NCBI GenBank assembly: GCA_050303415.1 | Contig: JBNLBS010000012.1 | Span: 1-64,000, forward strand | Source: JBNLBS01 sp050303415 | GTDB lineage: Bacteria > Pseudomonadota > Gammaproteobacteria > Methylococcales > Methylomonadaceae | DNA: 64,000 nt | Direction of reading: 5' to 3' | Shown here: positions 26,036-36,200 of the stretch, piece after piece | Numbering within the stretch: position 1 is the first letter of the stretch | Layout: each line of letters starts with the position of its first letter | The notes under the pieces: generated by a model | What the model was told of the DNA's origin: nothing | Databases searched by the model: none | The model's input: only the letters and a program-made list of their open reading frames with translations | Position numbers and translations under genes: made by a program

Positions 26036-26288
26036 ACCTTGCTTACAGGAATTAGTTATAAAATTACCTATAAAACAAAAATAACTTACTGCCAAAACAG
26101 CCTATCTGTATCACGCCATTAAGGTATATTTTAATGGCCAATCATTGCACAAAGCGACTACATTTCCAATCATATGTAGGTTGTTTCATGCTTGTCCACA
26201 CTGGATTAAGAACGATATATCGGCACAATACCAATCTTAACCTTAACCGATAACTTTCAATACTGACCTTTAAAACAGCAATAGCAAC

Positions 26289-26603
26289 TTAATGCTCACA
26301 TAAAGAATTTTTGACAAAAACTAAGCTTAATTCTTTTCCCCGAACATCTGCCTGAACAGCTTTACCTTTATGTCCTATTAACTCAACAGAACTTACATTA
26401 AACCCTTTTTTCTTCATGAAAGTCACCAATGAGTTTGGGTTCCTAATTTTGTGGATTTAGGGGATTTTACTTTTTAGCGATTCAATTTCTTCACATCCAC
26501 CGTGTCGCGACATTAGATACCATCTATCAATATTTTCATTGGCGCGCGGAGATGTTGTACATAACACACCCACTAGAGTTATAAAACTGACAGAAATTAA
26601 ACG
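26289..26603 (-). pseudogene. Decayed small exported protein with in-frame stop
   Basis: One reading frame encodes a hydrophobic export-type segment ending TTSPRANEN. It continues with WYLMSRHGGCEEIESLKSK and then hits TAA at 26457-26459. The same frame carries on with IHKIRNPNSLVTFMKKKG and later LSLVFVKNSLC before its natural stop at 26289. The coding character is the same on both sides of the TAA, so this looks like one ancestral gene of about 100 codons with a nonsense mutation. No start codon is found before the signal segment either. An internal ATG at 26417 could still give a 42-residue fragment. The two Cys positions (GGCE and SLCEH) suggest a periplasmic disulfide protein. Confidence 0.5.
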
Positions 26604-26719
26604 TTAGCTTGGCAATACAAACCAGATAACATAGACAAAGAATGAGCCTTTTTATTCTGTAAATAATGCATGATATTGAGTTATGGATTTTTTTAATCTA
26701 TCAGCATTATGCACGAAAC

Positions 26720-29700
26720 TTACCATTCATCTTCAGCCAGCAAACGGTCTATATCATCAAGTTGTTCAGCTAAAGAATCACTGTCTGTTGCGCCATCCAA
26801 TTGGTCAGATTCGGACCTTTCTTGATGATAAATGATCTCTGTTACCGGGTTTTGCTGACAAATTTGTCCAAGCAAATGTTCTGTTAACGCTAATACCGAT
26901 GGGTATTTAAAGGTTAAGGTGGCATCCAGCGTGCAATCCAATTCACGTTGCAGGCGATTGCGTAGTTCCATTGAGGTTAATGAATCTATACCCAGTTCGA
27001 AAAAACCGCGTCTGGGATCAAGATCGTTGGCTATGCCTAAAACCGAGGCCACGGTTTGACTGATATAGTCCTGTAACTGCTCGCGCTGTTGTTCGGGATT
27101 TTTTTTCAATAATAAAAGCACCGATTCATGGTTAGTATCATCGGACTCTTGGCGGCTTTGATGTCTACTGCTTACCCGCTCAAAATAAGTTTGCTGACCA
27201 GGGTAATGCTGATTACTAACAAATTGATTAAAATCAATATCAACGATTGCAACATTACTTTCCGCTGAGCCCATAACCGTTTGCATGCTTTGCAATGCGA
27301 GTTCAGCCTGCATCGGTTTAACGCCCATCGTTTGCCACTGCAGACGCCGGGTATCATTAACTGCTGAAGCCATGCCCGTGTCAGCCCACACGCCCCAATT
27401 TATACTTAGTGCCGGTAAGTTTTGTTGTTTCCTAAAATGCGCCAACGCATCAATAAAACTGTTCGCCGCGACATAATTGGCAAGGCCTGAAACAGCCAAT
27501 AATGAGGCCGTTGATGAGAACAGTACGAAATAATCCAGGTCTAATTTAAGTTCGAGACTGAGTTGATGCAGATTCCAGCAGCCCTGCACTTTAGCGGGAA
27601 AAACTTTAGAAAATCCGGACCAGTCATAATCCTGCAGCAAACTGTCGTCAAAGATACCGGCACAATGAAAAATGCCGGCCAAATCCTGCGTGTAGGCAAG
27701 CACCGTTTTAAGGCCTTGATAATCGCTAATATCAATCGATACCACCTCTATTCGGATACCTTTATCCTGCATTTGTTGCAGCCAATCTTGTACCTTTTCC
27801 GTTGGCCTGCTTCTGGCTAACAAAATTAGTTTTTTAGCGCCTTGCTCTATCAACCACTGACTCAACTTAAAACCCATGCCGCCGAATGCGCCGGTTACCA
27901 GGTAACAGGCATCAGAGTTTAGATTTAACGGCTGACACGTAGTTAGCTCCAGAGCGGCCAGACGCGGCGCATAAATCTGTTGATCCCTGATTGCGGTTTG
28001 CGGCTCGATAGTCGAGTCCGGATCGGTTACGACTCGTAACAATACCGCATCAATTTCTGTGTCTGTATCAAGATCAACTAAACGGGTATTAAACTGCGGA
28101 TATTCCCGCATAGCCACTCGCATCATGCCCCAGAAGGTATGCATAAGCGGCTGACCGGGCTCTGTAGTCTTCAGTTGCTGTGAACCACGGGTCAGGCAGA
28201 GCAACTGTTTCAACTTAATATTGCACCGTCCCAGCGCTTGCATTAAATGCAAGGAAGCACCACAGACCTGATTTAATAGGGATTGGATATCCTGTACCTG
28301 AGACGAGTTATCCAGTACGGCATCAAGGCCACAGGCATTGATAACAGACTTGTCCGGTGCGTGTGACTGTTTAAGCCATTGCTCAATCACCCGATCAAAA
28401 TCATCGCCTTGCATCGGATCAACATTAAACCGATTCGGCGCCTTATGATGATACTTAGGATGTAAGGCTACCAGTGTGCATTGATCGCCCTTATCGGTCA
28501 ACCGGGCTGCTATCTGCTCGGCAACACCTTGCTGGTCGGCCAGAATCAACCAGTCGCAAGGCGTCGGTTTTTTTACCGCCTGCGATAAAATAATACTTTG
28601 TCGGCATAGACGTTCGGTTGCCGAAAACTTGGGAATCATCAGCCGGGTCTGATCAAAACCGGCCTGGGTCAAGCTCTGCTGCCAGCCCTTTTCATCCAGT
28701 AATGGATAACCCTGAGAGACACGATGATCGGTAAATGCCCACCAGCCTTCGGTCAGGCCGAAAATCAGGTCCACCCATAACTGAGGCTGCAAGCCTTCCA
28801 GTAATATCAAACCTGCATCAGGTTTTAGCAATTGATGAATATGTTTTAGGGTTTTCGATAAATCGGCCGTGGCATGAATGGCATTGGCGGCAATAATCAA
28901 ATCAAAATCGTTATCAACAAAGCCTTGATTAGCCGGGTCCTGACTGATATCCAGCGTTTGGTATCGGATAAAAGAATACGATGCAAAATTGTTTTTCGCC
29001 TGATTAAAAAAGCCGGACGACAAATCAGTATAGACATATTCCAGGCCGGATAGCTGGGCCAAAACAGGTAATACCACTCGCGAGGTTCCACCGGTACCGG
29101 CACCGATTTCCAGTATTTTGAGCTTGCGAGATTGTAAATGTGCCTGTTGCCAGGCCTTAGCTACAGCGGCGGCTAGTTGATTTAACGCAATAAAGCCTTC
29201 GGCCTGACTATACAGTGATGAAGCGGATATCGGATTATTTTCCGGAAAAAGTAGCGGCAGACAATCTGTTGTTCCATTTAAAACGCCCGCCAGCTTCATG
29301 CCGCATTGATTTAATAACTGCATTTCTATCGAGCTGTCACAACCTTGCACTAGATCCTTTTGTTTTAAAAGCTGTAGGCATAGCCACCGGTCCTTATCCT
29401 GCCGGAGAAATCCCGCCTCAGATAGTTCGTCTAAACAGCGATTAAGTAATTTCTCATACTTAGGCAGGATGGCCAATTGATCTGTGCATTGTTGCAGGTT
29501 AAAACTTTCGCCCACCTGATACTGCCAGCCCAGTTCAAGCAATGCCTGAACAACATGATTCAGTGCCTGCCTGTGCAGGTTTTCCATCAACTCAGGATTA
29601 GTATCCTGACTCTGCGGGTATTGAATATGCGCCGCCCAGTCATCTAACTTAATGCCAGGCAAACCGTCAGGCATGGAGCAGACTGTCTGCCACTGGGTGT

Positions 29701-32700
29701 TGTAGAATAATTGGGGCAACGGTTTTTGCGTAATTTTTTTCAGCCCCAGTCGTTTAATCCGCCCTACCGGTTCCTGCATTTCATTGACGATATCAATATC
29801 AAAATACAGGCAATCGTCGTTGGAATCCGCAATCAATGTTGCTGTTGACAATACCGCCTCACTCCCTAATTTACGGTAGATTTCAAATGAATCAAACCCA
29901 CTTTGAACAAAAGTTGCATCCGATTCGGCCGGTAATAATGCCCCGCTTACCTGAAAACAGGCATCCAGCATAGGCGGATAACACAGATACGGAGCAATAT
30001 CCTCAATCGGATAAATCTTACCTTGCGCCCTGTTATCAGATACGGCCAAGCGTTCAAGTAAGCGATAGCTGTTTTCAAAAGTAATACCACGGTGTTGCAT
30101 GGTTTGATAAAAATCGTCTATAGACACAGTTTGTTGCAGTGCCGCATGGGCTAATTCCTGAGTCGGTGCATCGAATAAAGACTCAACTTTCCCTTTGAAA
30201 TAGCACTGCCAGGTTTGTGTTTCAGAACGGGCGTAAATCTCACAATCAAAACCTTCACCTTCAGCCGTTAAAATTAATTGCAGTGTTTTACTCTCATCAT
30301 CCTGCAACAACAATGGCTGCGGATAACTGACTCGACAAATCCGGCACGGCAAATGCTCAAAAGCAGCCAAAAGCATTTCCAGATAATGCGCCGCCGGAAT
30401 TAATATCATGCCTTGATACCGGTGATCCTGATGAAAACCGGGACTTGCAGCATCAACCCTAGACTGAAATATTTTCTGGCCGTTTGAAGTGGCCGGTTCC
30501 ATGGTTTGTTGCAACAAAGGATGAATTGAAACAACATCCATCTTTCTGTGCTGTGATTCTCTGGCTTTGTCTTCATACCAGTAATGTTTGCGGGTGAAAG
30601 GATAACCGGGCAGGTTTAAATATTGTCCTTTGTAGTCCTGGTATAACCCCTTCCAGTCCAAATCCACACCGGCACAATAGACATCCGCCACAGCCTGCAG
30701 GAAGTCGTACTGATCTGTCATGGAAGCAATCGCCAGTATAGACTCACGTGGGTATTCACGCTGCAGCATTTTACTTAATACCGCTTGCGGGCCTATTTCA
30801 AGCACCAGATTGATTCCCAGCTGCTGCATGGTTTGCAGTGCCTGGGTAAATAGAACCGGCTGACTAATCTGTTCTATCCAATATTGTGCATCAGCGATTT
30901 CGTCGCCGATCAACTCGCCGGTTTTACTGGAGATTATATTTTTTTCCGGTTGTCGGTACTTAATTTGTCTTGCCGCATCGGAAAACTCGGACAGCATCGC
31001 TTGCATTAGCGGGGAATGAAACGCTCTATCGACTTTTAATTCAACATAGGCAATATCCATTCTATCCAGAGCGTTTTGAAATACCTTCAATTCAGAATAT
31101 GCGCCGGAAACGACCGTATTGGATTGACCGTTATAGGCAGCAATTACTAACCGGCTATCTGTACTTTCTAAAATCTGTTTGACACTGTCTGCATCTGCTA
31201 AAACAGCGATCATAGATGCCGGCTCTGTTAAGGTTTGCATTAATCGACCGCGCAGGCTGATCAGTTGCAATGCATCGTCAAAACTGAACACGCCTGCCAA
31301 GCAGGCAACCGCATATTCCCCGACACTGTGGCCTAACAAATATTCAGCCTCCAGCCCCAAAGTCTGCCAGGTTTTAGCCTGTGCATACTGAAAACAAAAC
31401 AGGGCCGGTTGAGCATATTGGGTATTTAACAAGCGTTGAGCGCCATGATCGGTAAATAGACATTCAGTTAAGTCTACCCCGGTATGTTGCTTAAAATTTG
31501 CTTCGCATTGAGCAAGCTGCCGTTTAAAAATAGGAACAGTAATTTCATTGATCGCACCATTGAACGCCCCCTGCCCGGTAAACAACCAGGCAATTTGTCT
31601 ATCTTGCCCGTAGTCTGAACATTGCTCGGTTGTCGGTTGTTGTAATAAATTTATCGCTTCAGTCAGTGAATGGCAGGACCAGGCCATACGAAACGGAAAA
31701 TGATCCCGTTTGGTATTTATGCGATAACATAAATCGCTCAGGTTAAGATCAGGATGAACCTGCAAAAAGCCCATTAAAGACTGTTTGACTGACTCTAATT
31801 CCTGCTGGCTACAGGCCGAAACTGTTAATAATTGCGGGCAAGTCAAACTGACTGGCGGCTCTGAACTATCGATTTCCGCCTCACTGAGCAGAATATGCGC
31901 ATTACTGCCCCCGAATCCGAATGAACTGACCCCGGCAATACGCTGATCATTATCGATCTTGCTCCAGTCCGTTAGTTCTCGGTTAACCTTAAGCTTCATC
32001 CCTGACCAGTCTACATGCCGGTTAGGGGTATTAAAATGTAATTGTTTGGGGATTTTTTTCTGCTGCAGCATCAACACGGTTTTAATAAACCCGGCGATTC
32101 CGGCGGCCCCTTCCAGATGCCCGATATTACTTTTTACCGAACCTATATTGAGCGGCATCTGCCGGTTTTCACCATAAACCGCCTGCAGGGCTTCCAGTTC
32201 TATCGGATCACCCAAACTGGTGCCGGTACCGTGTGCTTCAACATAACTGACCTGTTCGGCCGATAAACGTGCGGTTGATAACGCCTGACTAATTACTTGT
32301 CGCTGCGCATTTCCATTGGGCGCTGTCAGACCGCTGCTGCGCCCGTCCTGATTGGTTGCCGAGCCGCGCACCAGAGCAAGAATATTATCACCATCTCGTT
32401 GCGCATCAGACAAGCGCTTTAATACCACGACCCCGCAACCTTCTCCTCGCACATAGCCGTCGGCACTATCATCGAAAGTTTTGCAAACGCCTTCCGGTGA
32501 TAACATTCCCGCACGGGAGAAATTGATACTGTATTCGGGAGCCAGCAAGGCATTAACACCACTGGCTAAAGCCAGTTCGCATTCACCCTCGCGTAAACTT
32601 TGACAGGCCAGATGCACGGCAACCAGTGATGATGAACAGGCGGTATCGATGGCAATTGCCGGTCCCTGGCTGCCCAAATAAAACGCCAGACGCCCTGCTG

Positions 32701-33286
32701 CGGTACTATGCGCAGTACCTGAAGCCATATAACTGTCAATCGCGCTATAATCACGGCTGGCAAGCAGGTGGTAATAATCATTACCGCATATTCCGACAAA
32801 TAACCCCGCTTGACGGCCCATCATTGTTGAAGGTTGAATACCGGCATTTTCCAGGGCCCGCCAATGATTTTCCAGCAACATGCGCTGCTGTGGATCCATG
32901 CTTTTTGCTTCCCTGGGGGATATGAAAAAGAAGTCAGCTGCAAAGCGATCTATATCATTTAAATATCCGCCCCGGGTACTGATGATTTTTCCTGCGGCAT
33001 TTGGTTCCGGGCTGAAAAACTGCTCTCGGTTCAGACGAGAATCCGGAGCTTCGACCACCGCATCTATGCCTTGTTCCAACACCTGCCAAAAGGCATTTAA
33101 GCCGTCAATGCCGGTAGTTTCATCTGCCTGATTACCTTGCGGGAATTGACAGGCCATACCGATTACTGCAATTGGCTCAGGGGATTGATCTTGCTCCAAC
33201 TCAGCCACTTTGGCTTTGAGTTTTCGAATCTCGATTAAGGAGTTTTTAACCAACTCCTGATAATTCAATGCGTCATTATCCGCCAT
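26720..33286 (-). CDS. Modular type I PKS: KS-AT-DH-cMT-KR-ACP
   Basis: A 2188-residue synthase with one module that should give an alpha-methyl, alpha-beta unsaturated unit. N-terminal coiled-coil docking segment (about 1-38). KS about 40-480 (Cys in DTACSSS near 214). AT about 560-860 (GHSVGEYAVA near 652 and RAFH, malonyl-type). DH about 905-1190, with catalytic His in DHRYQG near 953 (HxxxGxxxxP intact) and Asp in PPMLDACFQ. C-methyltransferase about 1330-1520 (LEIGAGTGG near 1395). KR about 1790-1980 (GAFGGMG near 1799, Tyr in ANYVAAN near 1938, FDD motif of B-type KRs). ACP about 2060-2135 (GIDSLTSME near 2102). There is no ER. The start lies 2 nt after the stop of the larger PKS, with its GGAG inside that gene's end, so they are cotranslated. 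The acidic C terminus may dock to the next protein. Confidence 0.95.
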   Translation of the reverse strand: MADNDALNYQELVKNSLIEIRKLKAKVAELEQDQSPEPIAVIGMACQFPQGNQADETTGIDGLNAFWQVLEQGIDAVVEAPDSRLNREQFFSPEPNAAGKIISTRGGYLNDIDRFAADFFFISPREAKSMDPQQRMLLENHWRALENAGIQPSTMMGRQAGLFVGICGNDYYHLLASRDYSAIDSYMASGTAHSTAAGRLAFYLGSQGPAIAIDTACSSSLVAVHLACQSLREGECELALASGVNALLAPEYSINFSRAGMLSPEGVCKTFDDSADGYVRGEGCGVVVLKRLSDAQRDGDNILALVRGSATNQDGRSSGLTAPNGNAQRQVISQALSTARLSAEQVSYVEAHGTGTSLGDPIELEALQAVYGENRQMPLNIGSVKSNIGHLEGAAGIAGFIKTVLMLQQKKIPKQLHFNTPNRHVDWSGMKLKVNRELTDWSKIDNDQRIAGVSSFGFGGSNAHILLSEAEIDSSEPPVSLTCPQLLTVSACSQQELESVKQSLMGFLQVHPDLNLSDLCYRINTKRDHFPFRMAWSCHSLTEAINLLQQPTTEQCSDYGQDRQIAWLFTGQGAFNGAINEITVPIFKRQLAQCEANFKQHTGVDLTECLFTDHGAQRLLNTQYAQPALFCFQYAQAKTWQTLGLEAEYLLGHSVGEYAVACLAGVFSFDDALQLISLRGRLMQTLTEPASMIAVLADADSVKQILESTDSRLVIAAYNGQSNTVVSGAYSELKVFQNALDRMDIAYVELKVDRAFHSPLMQAMLSEFSDAARQIKYRQPEKNIISSKTGELIGDEIADAQYWIEQISQPVLFTQALQTMQQLGINLVLEIGPQAVLSKMLQREYPRESILAIASMTDQYDFLQAVADVYCAGVDLDWKGLYQDYKGQYLNLPGYPFTRKHYWYEDKARESQHRKMDVVSIHPLLQQTMEPATSNGQKIFQSRVDAASPGFHQDHRYQGMILIPAAHYLEMLLAAFEHLPCRICRVSYPQPLLLQDDESKTLQLILTAEGEGFDCEIYARSETQTWQCYFKGKVESLFDAPTQELAHAALQQTVSIDDFYQTMQHRGITFENSYRLLERLAVSDNRAQGKIYPIEDIAPYLCYPPMLDACFQVSGALLPAESDATFVQSGFDSFEIYRKLGSEAVLSTATLIADSNDDCLYFDIDIVNEMQEPVGRIKRLGLKKITQKPLPQLFYNTQWQTVCSMPDGLPGIKLDDWAAHIQYPQSQDTNPELMENLHRQALNHVVQALLELGWQYQVGESFNLQQCTDQLAILPKYEKLLNRCLDELSEAGFLRQDKDRWLCLQLLKQKDLVQGCDSSIEMQLLNQCGMKLAGVLNGTTDCLPLLFPENNPISASSLYSQAEGFIALNQLAAAVAKAWQQAHLQSRKLKILEIGAGTGGTSRVVLPVLAQLSGLEYVYTDLSSGFFNQAKNNFASYSFIRYQTLDISQDPANQGFVDNDFDLIIAANAIHATADLSKTLKHIHQLLKPDAGLILLEGLQPQLWVDLIFGLTEGWWAFTDHRVSQGYPLLDEKGWQQSLTQAGFDQTRLMIPKFSATERLCRQSIILSQAVKKPTPCDWLILADQQGVAEQIAARLTDKGDQCTLVALHPKYHHKAPNRFNVDPMQGDDFDRVIEQWLKQSHAPDKSVINACGLDAVLDNSSQVQDIQSLLNQVCGASLHLMQALGRCNIKLKQLLCLTRGSQQLKTTEPGQPLMHTFWGMMRVAMREYPQFNTRLVDLDTDTEIDAVLLRVVTDPDSTIEPQTAIRDQQIYAPRLAALELTTCQPLNLNSDACYLVTGAFGGMGFKLSQWLIEQGAKKLILLARSRPTEKVQDWLQQMQDKGIRIEVVSIDISDYQGLKTVLAYTQDLAGIFHCAGIFDDSLLQDYDWSGFSKVFPAKVQGCWNLHQLSLELKLDLDYFVLFSSTASLLAVSGLANYVAANSFIDALAHFRKQQNLPALSINWGVWADTGMASAVNDTRRLQWQTMGVKPMQAELALQSMQTVMGSAESNVAIVDIDFNQFVSNQHYPGQQTYFERVSSRHQSRQESDDTNHESVLLLLKKNPEQQREQLQDYISQTVASVLGIANDLDPRRGFFELGIDSLTSMELRNRLQRELDCTLDATLTFKYPSVLALTEHLLGQICQQNPVTEIIYHQERSESDQLDGATDSDSLAEQLDDIDRLLAEDEW

Positions 33287-33288
33287 TG

Positions 33289-36200
33289 TTACTCCAGTTC
33301 CTTAGCCAATAATGCGGCTGCCTGTTCGACAGTCAAATTATCTATATCATCGCTATTTTCAGGTTCCGATTCAATGACAATAGCCTGTTCAGGCTGTAAT
33401 AATGTCATTAAATGTTCACTTAACGCATCAACATTTGGATAATCAAAAATTACCGGTGTTGAAACAGAAATGCCCAATCCTTGCGAGAGCCGGTTTTTAA
33501 ACTCTACCGAGGTTAACGAATCCAGTCCCAAATCAAAAAAACCGGCATGACGTTGACGTAATTTATTCAGTTGATCCTGTTCCATACCCAAGACAACAGC
33601 CAGTTCGGATGCGATAAAGTGTTTAACTGTACGTGTACGTTCAGGCAGACTGGACTGTAATAGGTGCTGTATATCCAATTGGGTTTTCGTTTCTTTCTGA
33701 ACTGTTGGTGTTACGGTTTTACTGGGTTGATAAAACTCATAAAACTCGGTCATTGGCGCATCAGCCAAAAATTGGGGCCAGTCAATCGGGGTCACCCCAA
33801 TTTGCACATCATCCCGGGTCAAGGCACTGGTTAAAATCTGCGCTCCTTGCTCCGGTGTGATATCGGATAAGCCTTTACGGATCTTATTACTCAACCCTTT
33901 TTCTGCCGCCGAGCCGATTCTTGACCAGCCACACCAGTTAATGCTTTGCCCCGGCAAGCCCTGCGATCTTCGGTAAAAAGCCAGTGCATCCAGATAAGCA
34001 TTGGCTGCGGCATGATTTGATTGCCCGGCACTACCCAATAATCCGGCAACGGATGAAAACATAACAAAAAAATCCAGTTCTTCGTTCCGGCTATAATGAT
34101 GCAGGTTCCAGGCACCGGCTATTTTGGGCGCAAGAACTTTGGTAAACCTGGAACGGTTTTGTTGCAATATTGCGCCATCATCCAGCACACCGACCGAATG
34201 TACGATCCCTTTTAAAGCGCGCCCACGCTGCTTGATTTGATCGAAAACCCTGCTCATTGCGGCGTCATCGGTAACATCTGCAATCATACAATCCACTTCG
34301 ACTTCCTGCGCCTGCAAAGTCGTCAGCTTTTCCTGGTGGGCTTTATCCATGGCAGAACGGCCCAGCAAAATAACATGTTTCGCCCCCTTTTCCGCCAACC
34401 ACTGCGCAGTAAAAAAACCGACGCCCTTAAAACCGCCGGTAATCAGATAACAGGCATCCGGATCACAACTGAAATCAGTATAGTTAGCCCGATTCTGCAA
34501 CACGATTTTGCCTGTATGTCTGGCCTGTTGCATAAAACGGCAGGCATCAGGCAGCTGGGACCAATCAAAGCAAGTCTGTGGTAAGGCTTGATATCGGCCT
34601 TGTTCGACCGATTCAACAATAGTCTGCAATAGCGGTTGAATAACTTCAGGCTGTGATTGAGCGACCTGTCTTAAATCAATGACATGGTAGCTTACGCCTT
34701 GCGCTGAATTTGCAAGCTGTTCCGGCGTTAAAATCTCCCGTTTGCCGATTTCAATAAATTGTCCCCCGGCTTTAAGCAGCGATAAACCGGCAGGAATAAA
34801 TTCACCGGTCAGGCTGTTAAAGACAATATCCAGTCCGTTGTCACCTACCAGCTGTTTAATATCATCGACAAAGGACAGATCACGCGAATTCATCACGGCT
34901 TTAACGCCCAAGGCCTTAACCTGGGACCACTTTTCCCTGCTTGCAGTTGCGTACACTTCGGCCCCTGCCTGCAATGCAACCTGTACCGCCGCCATGCCTG
35001 TACCGCCTGATGCCGCATGAATCAGCACCTTGTCTCCAGGTTTAATTTTCGCGACCTGATCCAGCGCATAACCGGCAGTCAAAAAATTTACCGGCAACGT
35101 TGCCGCCTGTAATGCAGAAATGGATTGCGGTAATTCAGCGACTAAAAAAGCATCAACATTGACGTAATCCGCAAATGCCCCCTCTGCCAGAGCCAGAACT
35201 CTTTGCCCCGGGGTAAATTGGCTTACCGCCTCGCCGCAGCGACTGACAGTACCCACGCACTCCATACCGAAACCGTTACGTTTAAAAGGCAGTAAGCCCA
35301 ACGTCTCCATCACATCTATAAAATTCAGTCCGGCCTGTTGAACTCTAATTTCAACCTGTCCTTTTGCCGGCACACTACGGGGCTGTTGAATTAATTGCAA
35401 AGCGTCTACGGAACCCGCGTTATTATCGCCAAGTTGCCAATGCCGGTTTACTGCATCATCGAGTTCGGTTTGCCTTGAATTTAATCTGGCAACAAACTGC
35501 TGCCCGTTACGAAATGCCAGTTGTGACTCCTGTTGGGCGGATTGTAACGCCTGTATCAAATAATCCAGACTGGCCTTATCGGTATCCAAATCTGCAGTAA
35601 TGACTTTTAACTGGCGATGCTCAAGCGCAGCCACTTTATTCAGGCCATTTAAAACCGCCGCTTCCGGTTGCTGACATTCATCAGTGCTATGAATGGAATT
35701 GAGGTATTGGCTGACATGACACAGAGTGATATTTTCCAGACCGGCATTGACTAATGCCTGGGTTATATAAAGCCCTGTGCAAGAGACAAATTCAGCCCTT
35801 TGCAATACCTGATGCCCAGTTAAATTCGTTTGCCTTTTCGGGCTTAAAGGCCAGCAATTGACTACATGTGATAGTTTTCCAGCACCTGAAATATTTTCTA
35901 TCAGCTGCAGATAGTCCTCTGCCCGATCTGGATTGATTTGAAATTTATCCGTCTCAAACTGCTTATATTCTGTACCCGGCACAACACGAATACACTCGAT
36001 ACCGGAAGATGCCAAACTGCGTTGTATGCTTTCGCCACAGTCTTGCTGTTCATCGAAAATCAACCAGGTGCCGGTGTTAGATGCCAGATTTTTGCCGGCA
36101 ACAATAATCGCCTGTTTAAACGGTGCATCTTCATGTTCCAGTGCTAAACAGTCGGCATTCAGTCCGATATCGTTTAACATTGAGTGCCATTGGATGCCCG

